A stretch of DNA of 64,000 nucleotides from Paramyrothecium sp. XJ0827 (Eukaryota; Ascomycota; Sordariomycetes; Hypocreales; Stachybotryaceae), in the NCBI GenBank assembly GCA_020881915.1, contig JAJFPB010000007.1:248001-312000 (forward strand), written 5' to 3'. The notes below the pieces were generated by a model. The model did not search any database and was not told where the DNA came from. It was given only the letters and a program-made list of their open reading frames with translations. Made by a program: the position numbers and the translations under genes. Positions 21,872 to 32,964 of this stretch are shown piece after piece (within the stretch, counting starts at the first letter, position 1; each line of letters begins with the position of its first letter).

Positions 21872-23125
21872 CTATACTAGTGAACGTGAAGAGATTGCGA
21901 AAAACGCTTTGATCTCTTCTTTTATGGCTGTCTTTACATCCTCCTCGGCCCAAGACATATCAACTGAATCTTTCTCCACCCTCATGATTTCCTCATCCGT
22001 GAACTGGGCTTTGATTCTCAACAGCGCCAGATTCTGTGTGATCCAGTTGCTTTCGACATACGCCGGGCTGTCCGAGCTAATATTGACCTTGATTCCAGCA
22101 TCAAACAGCTTCCTGACATGCGCAAATAGATCCTCTTCTTTATGATGCCTAACATAAGCCCAAGGACAGAGCGTGACACCGATTCCCTTGTCTTTGATCA
22201 GAGCAATCAACTCAGGTCTTTCGGCAGTGTCAAGTCCGTGGTCGAGCCGGTCGGCTCCCGTACCTCCCACGCATTCGGCCACTTGGCGAATATGTTCATG
22301 TGTGTCTTTCTGCGTAACATCGCAGTGGCATGTGAGTTTGAAACCATCTGCTCGGGCACGGAGATAGATTGGCTCGAAAAGGGACGGTGGACGATCATAC
22401 TCGTTAGAGTCGAGACCGATGCCTATGATCATGTCTCTGTACGGGAGTGCGGCTTCGTAGTGCTCCATTGCTGATTCGGGTGGCATATCGCGCAGCATGC
22501 ACATGATCCAATGCGATTTGACCTTGAATCATCAGCCTCGTCGTAATTTTTTAGTCGGCAGGTGACAAACATTAAGATTCTTCGCAGCGTCGATCTGGGC
22601 CCTCCTAAATGCTTTCATAAAGATTTCGAATTCGACACCTCGCCGAGTGTGCGCTTGCGGATCGAAGAATGGCTCACAGTACCTAACATTCATCCTGGCA
22701 CATTTCATAAAGTAATCCATAGCCAACTCGTAGAAGTCCTCTTCTGTTCTTAGTACTTCCATACCACCGTAATAAGCATCGAAAAATGCAGAAATTTGAT
22801 TTGCTCCTTTAATGCTTCGAGGTTGAAGAAGGTTGTACATTTCTTTTAGTTCATCCAATGTAGTGAAGGTCCTATTGAGTCGCTTAGAGTGAAGAGGGAT
22901 ATTGTTGGCTTGCCCAAGCTTGAAGCGCAGCTCGGGAGTGAGAGTCCCTTCGATGTGGACATGAAGCTCCACTTTGGGAATTCGGGCTATGAAGGGGTCA
23001 TGAAGCGAATTGGCTTGTTGCTTCCCTGGTCGGCGGCAAATTAGCTGCGCGTTGGCTTACTTTGCTTCTGCATTTGCCAGAATCAACTTACAATCCTGAA
23101 GTGTCTCATAAGGGATGGGACCCAT
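21872..23125 (-). CDS. Adenosine-deaminase-family protein (375 aa, 3 exons)
   Basis: Exons are 23125..23092, 23013..22571 and 22522..21872, with introns of 78 and 48 bp (donors GTAAGT and GTTTGT); the total is a whole number of codons. The first exon supplies the ATG. The metal-binding 'VELHVHIEGTL' (HxH), 'SHWIMCMLRD', 'GIGLDSNE', 'RLDHG' and 'SSDSPAYV' blocks are in family order and at family length (about 350 aa). Known members hydrolyse adenosine or adenine in purine salvage. Here the HAGE block, whose Glu is the proton shuttle, reads 'CHCDVTQ', and the SDDP block reads SDSP. The first change is shared, as far as I recall, by a fungal clade; the second is less usual. Cytosolic, no signal peptide. 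Substrate is uncertain. The gene lies between two copies of a RIP-marked repeat. Confidence 0.8.
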
Positions 23126-23802
23126 GACTGACGTGGCAGTCTAGGAGGCGAGGTATGGCAAGTGGGCTACGCAACCGACCGGATACCGCTGGATACCAAG
23201 GCTACAAGCTTTCGGAGACAGCGGAGACGGTGTTTGGTGATGATGTTTGGATGGCAGGACTAGACCACTGCGGCACGACCTCTGAGCAATTAATGGGGTC
23301 AAGGCTTGAAAAGGGGGCTGACGTATGTACTTATGCAAAACGCAAATAAGTAACGTGACATTGCACTTATCATGCAACGAACTTGTGGAGATCCTTTTCG
23401 TGAAATACTAAAATGAAACTAAGATCCGATGTCGGAAAGAGCGATTTGAACTCAACCACGGGCGCCGTGTTAACTAAACTAAAAAAACAAATGATGTTGA
23501 AATTTACCTACCGCCTTTTTATTTGTGAGCCTAGCTACCACTAGCCATATTTGATCAAGTCAAGTGTTGGCTCTGCCCGCTTTATAACTCGGCCTCAGAA
23601 GCCAAGGAACCTACATTTTGATTGGAATATTGCTGCTCCTTTTAACACTTCCAATGCTGCCTTTTCATTGCGAACCACAGGACAGTTTCAATATTCTCCA
23701 TTTTAAATCTCCATTATAGCACTTATACGGTTTATAGAGGCCGGTCTGTAATGTCCATCTCCATGTCCTGCGGCAAATGAAAACAATGGTGTCACAAGGA
23801 GT
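23126..23802. other. Intergenic, no gene seen
   Basis: Promoter side of the adenosine-deaminase-like gene. No supported ORF. Confidence 0.45.
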
Positions 23803-24098
23803 CCACATCCTGGCTATAATTAAGATCAAGAATAATATTCGCTTCTCAGTTTTAGACCCAGCCGTAGTTAATACCTTAGTCCTATCTGAGGGCCCCCGTT
23901 ATTGCCAAGAACCTAGACCTGTATTGAGAGAATGCTTTTGAACTGTGCACTCAAGGAGCTATATCTTGGTGAACTCCCGGGCTCAACATATTCTCACAAC
24001 GTTCCATAAATCGTAGCTTGATCGTTCACCATTGTTGGGAGATCTGCAGCCACCCCGACGTGTCGTATAGTTCTTGATTTGCACTATTCAACAGCCGT
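23803..24098 (+). repeat. Dispersed repeat, copy B (AT-shifted, RIP-like)
   Basis: Direct-orientation partner of 21369-21677. In the best-aligned first 100 bp most differences from copy A are C-to-T or G-to-A (for example TTTCGGACCCGG to TTTTAGACCCAG, and GTTGATGCCTCAG to GTTAATACCTTAG). That is the signature of repeat-induced point mutation acting on this copy. Confidence 0.65.
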
Positions 24099-24584
24099 TC
24101 TCGTCGCTTCCCTGACATTGCCCCAGATTCGCACAGAGAATCAGCGAAATCCCAAGGAATATCGCCACAGTTATCCACGGCCTCCTCGTCAACTACTTCA
24201 ACTCCTTGAGCTCCCTTCCCATAATACTAGGCCAATGTTCGGCGACCCAGTGGAGCGGTGTCGGCCGTGGATGACTACGAAAGATGATGGCTACTCGTCA
24301 GGCTGAACAAGCATTTTCCTAACTCGCTTGCCCCAGGTTTCCCAAGTCCCGTATCGCGGTTTCCCTTGATCTGCTTTCTGTGTAGACCAGATAATTAATC
24401 ACTCTCAATCGGCGGTAGTTCTTGGAGTCCTGTCAACAGTTCTCGCGATAGAGCAGCGGCGAAGCCGCTCTATCTTTAGTAGTTATTCTTTCAAAACAAG
24501 GATTACTTAATCAATTACCTACTAACTTGGATATATGTAGATATACAAAGAAAGACGTAAGGAATTAAGTAACTCCAAAAATTA
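24099..24584. other. Intergenic downstream of the 25-kb SDR
   Basis: Contains a GC-rich hairpin (listed separately). No gene seen. Confidence 0.45.
24447..24474. repeat. GC-rich imperfect hairpin
   Basis: Arms GATAGAGCAGCGGC and GCCGCTCTATC pair around a GAA loop with a three-base bulge. It is followed by TTTAGT in an otherwise AT-rich stretch. It could be the end of a transposon relic; its role is unknown. Confidence 0.4.
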
Positions 24585-25559
24585 CTACATAAATGCCTCC
24601 GTTTTAGTCATACAAAAGTCCCAAAATTCCATTGCAAGACCCGTTCCCCCATCACTTTCCAGCTTCATTGCTAGTGCCAGGTCATCCCGCACATAAGCAG
24701 CAATTCTGCCCCAAGGGACAACATGACATCCGTTTCTATCATTTGTGATTTCTTTAGAAAAGCCCGAATACAATGCTGTTAAGGCACCTTGGCTAGGGCT
24801 ATGCATGAGAGGCATGGCTAAGTATGGTAGCCACGGTGAATGGCGGAATAGGCTCGTATGGCATGCGCCCGGATTCATAGATACGCTGATAATGCCGTCT
24901 GCTGTGCCGTAGCGCCGCGCGAATTCGGCACTCAAAAACATGTTTCCTGTCTTGGAATTGGTGTAGTTTCGGGTCTTGTTTTGAGGTGGGTTATGGATCT
25001 CATCCATGATAATGCCTCCTTTTGGGGCTGAAAGCTCAGCGATCTGGCTGCTGCTCCAAACCACTCTAGGTGAACTAGCTTGTTGCGAGCCATTCGAGGC
25101 CGCTGATCTCAGAAGCGGCAGAAGTAATTGTGAGAGGAGAAAGGGTGCGAGGCAGTTGACAGCCAGTTGCAGCTCGTTACCTTGCTGTGACACGCTACCC
25201 AAAGGAGGCTGTGACACACCAGCATTGTTCCACAGAACATGAAGCCTCTTCTCCTTTTTTCTGAACATCTCTGCAAAGTCCTTCACACTATTCAAATCTT
25301 CGAGGTTCAGAAATACGAACTCGATGGATCCACCTGCAGGAATGGTCGATCGTATATCCTCAATTACTTGCGCTCCCCGAACTTGAGAGCGACCTGCAAT
25401 GTAAACTGTAGCCTTCTTGCTGTACAGGACCTTGGCCAACTCAAGACCTATGCCCGAGTAGCCTCCTGTGACGAGACAAACTTTGCCATCAAGGGCTTCA
25501 AGATCAAAAACAGAAAAGTCTGGCTTCGGGGGAAAAAACTGAGACCACTGGGAACCCAT
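24585..25559 (-). CDS. Short-chain dehydrogenase/reductase, retinol-dehydrogenase-like (324 aa)
   Basis: An intronless ORF from an ATG at 25559. It has the Rossmann motif TGGYSGIG (about 32-39), NNAG (about 113-116), the catalytic Tyr-Lys pair in YTNSK, a Ser-rich strand (VVWSSSQ) before it, and the PG loop (NPGACHTSLF). Length and order match classical NAD(P)-dependent SDRs of the WW-oxidoreductase/retinol-dehydrogenase type common in fungal secondary metabolism and detoxification. Unlike the SDR at 8.4 kb, all catalytic positions are present. It is cytosolic with no signal. Just upstream lies a dead terpene synthase and beyond that an intact P450, so it may once have been a tailoring enzyme of a terpenoid cluster; that is inference. 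Confidence 0.88.
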   Translation of the reverse strand: MGSQWSQFFPPKPDFSVFDLEALDGKVCLVTGGYSGIGLELAKVLYSKKATVYIAGRSQVRGAQVIEDIRSTIPAGGSIEFVFLNLEDLNSVKDFAEMFRKKEKRLHVLWNNAGVSQPPLGSVSQQGNELQLAVNCLAPFLLSQLLLPLLRSAASNGSQQASSPRVVWSSSQIAELSAPKGGIIMDEIHNPPQNKTRNYTNSKTGNMFLSAEFARRYGTADGIISVSMNPGACHTSLFRHSPWLPYLAMPLMHSPSQGALTALYSGFSKEITNDRNGCHVVPWGRIAAYVRDDLALAMKLESDGGTGLAMEFWDFCMTKTEAFM

Positions 25560-25981
25560 ATTGCCCTTTGGGAGAGTTCTTGGATGTCATGCGAGGACGC
25601 TCAGAGCTACAATGATCGAGGCCTCCGAGATCGACTCTTGAACTGGCAGATAAATACTTTACCAAAGCCGAGAAATCAAATTCGTTGGTTCTCAGCCTCA
25701 ATTTTCAGCCTGCAACGACAGAGCGGGGTAGGTTACCAGAAGAACCAACAATGTCACCCGCATCTGCAGAGTGATGAAGCATGCAGGACGGGCCAGGCCG
25801 TCGCAAGTACAAGTTTGTATCTGATCCTAGAGAAGCAACAAGAAGATTCTTGAATAGGAAGGAAGTTTCGGGTTCTTCTTGCATCACTGCCAGGTCACAG
25901 AAGTTATTCCATCCTTGTGAGACTCTGTTGGGGTCTAATAGCATTCCTTGCATAATAAGGTGTGTACATGGTCACGAACCA
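25560..25981. other. Spacer between SDR and terpene-synthase relic
   Basis: No prenyltransferase-type sequence (DDxxD, as in the C-terminal half of chimeric terpene synthases) is visible here, so the relic lacks that half. Otherwise nothing supported. Confidence 0.4.
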
Positions 25982-27046
25982 TCAGAGCTCGTGGTACCTA
26001 GGACAAGAACTGCTCCACACAAGATTACCAATGTAGCTCAACATAACCGCCTCAATATACACTTTCAGGTCGCGAGAAAGATCTAGGTTGGCTTTAGTTT
26101 CCTCCACGATGTGGCTGAACTGGGTCACATATTTCATCAACTCTTCTCCACAGGCCGCTTTTGCCTGTGACTCATTTACCGACCTCTCTTCCATTATGAC
26201 CCAGATTGCGTTGAATACATAGTTCTGCCCTGCATTGTTTGCTGCTTCGCGCTCTTTGTCCCATGACTACAGGTCATTCGCAAGACCCAAGTCTGCGTAA
26301 CCTGGTCTAGCTAGAGCCATGCATTGATCGTACTCGTGGTCCTGGATTGTGAGGGCCATGCCAAAGATCAAAGTCCCATACCATATACTGTAGATGATGA
26401 GCATTGGCCCAAATTAGAAGCATATTCTACTCACAGTTCACCTGCGTCAATGAACTTGCTGGGATATATTCATCCAGTGTTCTGAGCGGAGTGCTTCTCG
26501 TCTGGGATGCCAGCTCCACAAACTTTGCCCATGCTCTCATGGATATAATTGCTCGATCCTGGTCGATTGCCATCATCTCGAAAAGGATTTGTGCCTGTAC
26601 CTGCTTCTCGGGTCTTGTATGCTTATCGATTTTGTTGGAAGTGGTTGAAAAAACTGTAACGAAGAAACTCCTATGGCTACTGGGGCCATTACTAAAATCG
26701 AGGGATTCCATAGCATCTATCTGACGTTAGTTGAAGTCAATTTAGCTTGAATTGGAAGACTTGGCTAGCCGTCGTATAGAAACGTCAACTCGTTGGCATA
26801 AGAGACAATCTCCAGTCTCCCAGGGACACATTGCGGAACTGTAACACTGATGAAGCTAAAGCGGGGCCCAAGACCACCTTTGTAGTCTTTCAGTGGTCGT
26901 ACGCGTCTGGCCCAGTCATGTTGTGCTCTAAGTGTTCCTATCTTTTCTCCTTCTTTGTCTTTATGAATCCGAAGAAGGATACCATTATCGAATCCATCAG
27001 TTTTGTAGGCGTTCGGGGACACCTGCTCTGAATATTGGAAGTTCAT
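25982..27046 (-). pseudogene. Class I terpene synthase (fusicoccadiene/ophiobolin-synthase type cyclase domain), degraded
   Basis: Collinear minus-strand pieces match the N-terminal cyclase domain of chimeric fungal di/sesterterpene synthases. From 27046: an opening segment with 'RAQHDWARRVRPL', 'GGLGPRFSFI' and 'RLEIVSYANELTFLYDG', where the metal-binding Asp-rich motif is expected; then 'QILFEMMAIDQDRA' and 'SMRAWAKFVELAS'; then 'FIDAGE', an intron at 26388..26434 and 'IFGMALTIQD'; then 'GLANDL' stop 'SWDKE', the NSE metal-binding motif; then 'CPRY' near the end. Damage: the Asp-rich motif is lost, with no normal GT donor after it; a frame change lies near 26451-26460; and TAG at 26269-26267 falls inside the NSE motif. 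There is no downstream prenyltransferase domain. A live enzyme would cyclise GGPP or GFPP. Confidence 0.78.
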
Positions 27047-28215
27047 GTTATGAACTTTGACCGAACACGCCAAGAAAAGCTCTGGCGAAGACGAAATCAG
27101 GTAACGGGCATTACTAGGAAAATAAGGACTTTAAATACTCATGTAGCCCGGGAAAAGCAGCTACGCCATATGCTACTCTGCGTGGAACCCAAATAAGTCT
27201 GTTGGTTGAACCATGATGATCAAAACTAGAACTGCAACTTGATCCCGAGCCGGGTTTACTTAATAGTGCCACCCAGTGCTGCAGGATTGAAAGTCTGCAT
27301 TATGCAAGTCCTGCATCAGCATGAGCCAAATTCCCTTGGGTGTGAAGGTGTTACCCTCGAATGACTTATTCGTTGACCGAGACATAAGTGAATATGGGAT
27401 GCCCGTCGCTGCCACCACTATACGTGAAATGCTTTATGCTGAAAGTCCTTGCTCTGAATTGTCAGTCAAATAGACTGAAAATAATTAGATTGTTTCGAGT
27501 CATATCACAGTTGTACTTCAGCATAATGTTGGTTCATCCCTAATATTAATATCGGCAAGCCAAGCAACTTTCCGCGTCGGTACCCAAGTGCCTCAGGCAA
27601 TCCCCGCCACGCATTGAATGGGCCGCCGCACAACGCATTGTAGGCATGTTCAGGCTGACATGAAAATGGATCAAATGGAACATAATGATGCCCAAGTTGT
27701 GATTTTGCTAGACTCAATTTCAACCTAGGCTTCACGTGCCAACAATCGCCCTTGGTACTTGAGTGCGCCAAGGCATTTTTAATGCAGGGTACATTAACTT
27801 GGGCAAACCTCAAGAACGCAAAGCTTGAGAATATCTTATGACTATGAAACTAATGGATTCTTCCACATAGTTGCGCACTTCAGATCTCCCAAAGTATCGC
27901 AAGGGAGAGCTTCCAGTAGACGCCGCGGGCGATTGCGCATGTTGGCTAATTCATGTAACACCTGGAAGTCTCTGTGGCCCCACCCGTAGTCGTCCATTCA
28001 AGTGCTCGAGGAGGTTGTAGCGTCCTGTATGTGGGGAGCGGATCTGACCGAATCTGACAAATAATTCCGCACTGGTGTACTCTGTACAGTATAAGAATAT
28101 ATTACTCTAAATCCCACTGACTGGGGGGCATGTACTTATGTAACAAGGACGATTCCCCTCCTCCATCGTCACTCTGTAAAATCTCGTACAGGACTTGGCC
28201 CTTTAAAGCAAAAAA
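27047..28215. other. Divergent intergenic region between terpene-synthase relic and P450
   Basis: About 1.2 kb shared upstream region. No supported ORF. Confidence 0.45.
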
Positions 28216-29916
28216 ATGTCGCTGACCGCCAAAGACTGTATCCTGCTCGCCATAGCCACTTGGGCGGCTTTCAAGTTCCTGCAGGCATTGTATAACATCT
28301 CGCCGCTTCATCCACTAAGCAAAGTGCCAGGGCCAAAACTCGCGGCAGCCACATATTTGCCCGAATTTTACCACGATGTGATTCTCGTTGGCCGCTATAC
28401 CCATGTCATCAGGCAAATGCATGAAAAATATGGTAAAACATCTTTCCGATTTCTTCGCTTGCCTTGTGGATAAAAGGAGAATTTACTCTAACCTTACTGC
28501 GTTCTTAGGGCCGGTTGTCCGCATCAACCCCAATGAAACTCACTGTGTCGACATGGCATTCTCGGATGAGATTTACGCACTTGGCGGGCGTAAACGTGAT
28601 AAGCCCACGCATCAAGTGAACGGATCAGCCATCACGACGACCAATGGCTTCGGTACGACTGACCATGACCTGCACCGTAGCCGACGTGTGCCATTGGCTA
28701 GATTCTTCTCACGAGGAATGATTGCACGACTGGAAGGGGAGATCCACGAGCTAGTACAAACGCTCTGCAACAGACTTTTGGCTGAAAACGGCCGCAGTCA
28801 TGGTGACAAGAAGCCCGAGGCTTTTGATATTGCGCATGCTTACAGCTGTTTTACATCTGACGCCATCTCCAGCTACTGTTTCGGTGAAGCTTTTGGGCTC
28901 TTGTCACGCGATACTTGGCAACCTAACTACCGTGAAGCGACACTAGCAGTACTCAAGCCCGTCTTCGTCTTCCGCTTCTTTCCATTCCTGGTTGCCAGTG
29001 CAAATATTGGCAAATATGTCCTGGATTATCTCCCCACGGACATTGCACTGCTAATTCGGACGCTGCAAATCGACATACCGTCACGTGTACGGAAGACTAA
29101 AGCAGACTTGGATGCTGGTATCATCAGTGACCGGCCAACTGTTTTTGCCGACCTACTTCACTCCGAGCTTGAGGAAAGTGAAAAGGGTGCGGATCGTCTC
29201 GCTGATGAGGCCGTTGCTGTTGTCAACGCTGGAACAGAAACGACAAGTTGGGCAATGGCTGTTACGACCTACTTCCTCTTGTCACAACCAGAGACCTTTG
29301 CCAAGTTGCAAGCCGAATTGAAGCAGGTCGTTGATGATCCATGTCATCTGCCTTCTTGGACGACACTTGAAAAGCTCCCATACCTCGGAGCTGTGATTCA
29401 GGAGGGGTTGCGTCTGTCCTATGGCGTCTCCAGTCGCACAGCCCGCGTGCCGACGCAGGAAGACCTTGTGTATCGAGGAGAGTTCAACAAGAAGCCTGTT
29501 ACTCTGGTGCTACCTCGAGGCTATGCGATCGGCATGTCGTCGGCCATCTCACATCACGATGAGGCTATCTTTCCCGACTCATACGCCTTCAAGCCTGAAC
29601 GATGGCTAGACGAGAACAACAAGTTCAGAAAAGATCTAGAGAAATCCATGCTTGCTTTCTCCAAAGGCAGTCGAGGATGTCTTGGCAAAAAGTAAGCTAT
29701 AACCCACCGTCGGGCAAATGAAAATCCTCTACTAAAATAATGTTTAGTCTCGCATTATGTGAGCTGTTCCTCTCGCTGACGGCTTTGACCTTGAGAGTGA
29801 TGCCATACATGCGTCTGTACCAGACGACAGAGCGAGATGTCCGTTACGATCATGACATGTTCGTTCCAGTTACGGAACAGGGAAGCAAGGGAGTCAGAGT
29901 TACTGTAGAATACTGA
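28216..29916 (+). CDS. Cytochrome P450 monooxygenase (522 aa, 3 exons)
   Basis: Exons are 28216..28432, 28509..29691 and 29748..29916 (introns 76 and 56 bp; the total is a whole number of codons). The N-terminus has a single hydrophobic ER anchor (about 6-25) and a proline hinge (KVPGPKL). The I-helix is AGTETT, the K-helix EGLR (ExxR), then PERW, and the heme loop FSKGSRGCLGKN, split by the second intron at the usual place just after the Cys. All key residues are intact. It resembles CYP families of fungal terpenoid pathways (trichodiene-oxygenase-like), but I cannot place it in a family. It is divergent from the dead terpene synthase about 1.2 kb away, which suggests a tailoring oxidase that outlived its cyclase. 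Confidence 0.9.
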
Positions 29917-31060
29917 ACTTTGGAAACATAGGAAGGAAGAAAGCTTGACCCGCTACGCGAGGTAAGTATATTCCTCCTTCAAGGTACACAAACAGTGTGG
30001 ACAGCGCTGATACTTTACTTATGAAGTACTAATGCCTCCAGTTACATGCACTGAGAGCCTATATCGGCCACCATCTTACCTCCAGCGTGTCCGAGGAGTG
30101 GCGGTGTGTATGAGTCTTAGTATTTGCTGCAATGGGAAAAAATCTTCTTCGTACCTACCTATTTCGATGACTCAAAGCCGACGGCTAAGCCCATCTTATT
30201 ATGACGGCATTGCTTATGACACTGAATGCCCCAGAAACAACAGCCGAACTACTTGAACAGGTCCGCCCCAGAAACAAGAGCCGAACTACTTGGACACTTC
30301 CGCCCCAACAGTGTGATTATGCAAACCATGCCACATGCACCTGATAGCGGCTTGCAGCCAGTGAGAAAGGCTGGAATTACCAGACACAGGATCCACATCG
30401 CAGTACCCCTCATGTGGTCCGAACAGCCTTCCTTTTCCAGAAAGCCGTCTGGGGCTAGCCATCCCATTTTGGTTGTGGATTCCGTGATGCCTCGGCACCG
30501 GGTTGGTTCGATCGCTTACCCATTTCTAGCCTGAAACAAAATGGCCGAAATAGGCTACTGCACGAAACAGGCTGCACAATGGTTGCAGGTGGCTTCTCAG
30601 CTGCAGCAGGGTAGGATTTGGCCGGCTTTTCATCGAAATCAATTATTGACCGGGATATATTTCTTTTGGAACTACCCACTACTTCGAGGTTACTCGGCGC
30701 ACACGTTGATTGATTGCTTGGCTCGTTTTAAGTATGGCACCTACTTGTGGGTCATGATCGTGTGAACAGCATTTTCAATTTGTCCCAAAACATTGAGAGA
30801 GCTCCAACGCCGGCTCATACTCCAGGAAAGAACCAAACGGAAACATAGGTACGAAGGTTTGAAGAAGGTTCTGGAAGATGCCTGGGATCAATCAATTACC
30901 TGTGGGCTCAGAGGGTGCTGCTGCGCTCTCCTTGACATATTCTGGTATCAGTCTCATCTGCAGTTGTACTCTTGTCTGGCTCACGATCACCCATGGCGAG
31001 CGTTGGTCATGTAAGTACACATTCCATTCACTACATTAGAACCAACCCACGCTTACACAG
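29917..31060. other. Intergenic; may contain the 5' exon of the membrane-protein gene
   Basis: In-frame coding reaches 31010 before a good donor (GTAAGT at 31011) that splices to 31061, but that frame has no ATG, so the first exon(s) of the downstream gene are unresolved. A 37-bp tandem duplication lies at 30228-30300. Confidence 0.4.
30228..30300. repeat. Tandem duplication of a 37-bp unit
   Basis: Two copies of 'GCCCCAGAAACAA' + 'AGCCGAACTACTTG' start at 30228 and 30265 and differ at a few positions. No coding role seen. Confidence 0.55.
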
Positions 31061-32504
31061 AGGAGCCAAAGACATTTCCCTGCTTGCTTTGAGTTGTACT
31101 ATCAGTACCGTTGCATCTCTCAGCCAGCAGATTCATGACATTACTCTATACGAGTACATCGTCCGAGAGCAATTCAAAAGAAGGAAAGGGGTCTTTCACA
31201 AGCCAGAGCTCGCAATTTCGAATGGTTCTTTTGGAGTCGACCTTGTCCTGTATTACATACGTAAGGACCACAAATTTCCTCCTTTTGAACCACAGCCTTA
31301 CATTTTCGGCAGAGTACTATTTATACAATGTGCAATCATTGCTCGTCATGTTCTGGTAAGCCCCCTACACTCCGCCGAGTCATCCATGGCTGTCTCTTAT
31401 CTGTGGTGCTCATTTTCTCAGGGCTGCAGAATTGGCACAATCAGTGTATGGAGTCGGTTCCAGTACCCGTACGAGACAAATTTCCCGATGTATAAACTCG
31501 GCTGGGAAAGCGTCCTCCTTCTTGGTACCACTCACGACAATCTTGGTACTTCGCTCTCCTTCCATTCAAGGCGATTATGTTGCCTTCATTCTAGTAGCGG
31601 ATCTTCCACGTAAGCCCTCGTATGCTCAGTCCGCTTATGATGACTCGTATTGACTGTGCGGAAGTAATGATTAGTCTGGGAATTGGATCCGCCTTGATGT
31701 GCGCTATCTTGGGACGCTACCTTCATACCAAGAGAAAGATTACGGACTGGCCACCTCATTCCGGACATTCGACAGATCACGGTGATACAGCATCGGGCTT
31801 ATCGGGCTTGAATACCCGCAGTTCCGCATTTACAGCTTCAAGGAGCGGCCCTCAAAATCTGAAAAGCTTTCATGATCGATGGCTTATGGTGCGCTTCTTC
31901 GTGTCATTCGTTATCCTTGCGTAAGTCCAAGCCGCTGCGTGCATACGAAAAGTTCAAAATGGTCCTGACAGGGCATTTAACTGCTTTTGACAGATGTTTC
32001 GAAGTTACGAATGCACTCTTCCAATTTCAGTCTATGAGAAACCTGAAAAAGGATGCTACACTGTCAGAGCCAGACCTAAGCGCCGAGCGAGCAAGGACGA
32101 CGCTATACTTGTTCCTTCCGGGCACAACTGCCGGAATCTTCCTTTTCATCATCTTCGGCACTACAGCAAATTGTCGTTCCACTATCTGCCGAACTATCGT
32201 TCCTCGGCGATGGCGGAGATATGAACCTTCCACAGGATGGAAACTAAGGCTGAGAAGAAATGACTCTCTCGAATCTGGAAGGGACAGCGGATCGGCGCTG
32301 GGAACAGCATATTTTTCTGATGTGCCATCCATCATGTCACGCGATAATGGGGATATGGAAATGGCCAAGATGCCCGGACGCGTAGTTGTCTATCATCGGG
32401 ACCTGATGAAGCCCCTCCCGGAGGTGCCCTTGAGGCGAGTGCCAATATCCAGGTTCGTAGGCGAACTTAACCACACGTACAACAATCCGCTTCAAAAACT
32501 GTAA
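31061..32504 (+). CDS. Multi-pass membrane protein of unknown function (5' end unresolved)
   Basis: Frame-consistent exons: 31061..31260, 31313..31355, 31422..31609, 31665..31920 and 31994..32504, all with GT..AG introns (GTAAGG, GTAAGC, GTAAGC and GTAAGT donors). They encode about six hydrophobic segments, such as 'ISLLALSCTISTVASLSQQI', 'LLVMFWAAELAQSV', 'LMISLGIGSALMCAILGRYL', 'WLMVRFFVSFVILACFEV' and 'FLPGTTAGIFLFIIFGTT'. A long hydrophilic C-terminal tail rich in Arg/Ser follows. Together with one more segment expected at the missing N-terminus this resembles orphan seven-helix fungal receptors or related plasma-membrane proteins. No ATG was found upstream in frame. Function is unknown. 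Confidence 0.6.
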
Positions 32505-32964
32505 TAGATACTAAGGCAAAATCACGCCTTATTGAATATTTAGTTTATTATAAGCTACGAAGATCCGATTACATGTGTTATGAGGTCTCAGAGCGACCCG
32601 CAAGGCCACTCAGTAGTTGCAATTTACCATCACGCTTTGGCGTATTCTGTCAAGTCGCGCACAAGACCTGGCTTCCATATTAGCACGGAATTCTTATCTT
32701 CTTTCCATGCAAAACGCAATTGACAAGCAATAAAAAAATTGGATGAGCGGGGTTCGAATGTATCAGATGAGAAATGCATCATTGAAACCTCGTTCATCGC
32801 CTGCTGCAGATAATCAAATATGCAAGTCAAACATAGATGTATACTCATCGTCTCTTGCATTCATGATCTCTCCCTAGATATATTTTAACCAATTAGACTG
32901 CCATGTTTGTAACATTGAATAGCTGTCATGTTTACCTAGTACTCCGACCGTGGTGTGCGTGTTT
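32505..32964. other. Convergent intergenic region
   Basis: No gene seen; AT-rich. Confidence 0.45.

Noticed and set aside
21369..24098. Intact LTR retrotransposon bracketed by the repeat pair
   Set aside because: The DNA between the copies encodes only the adenosine-deaminase-like protein, with no gag/pol. The repeat ends do not show clear TG..CA termini or a target duplication.
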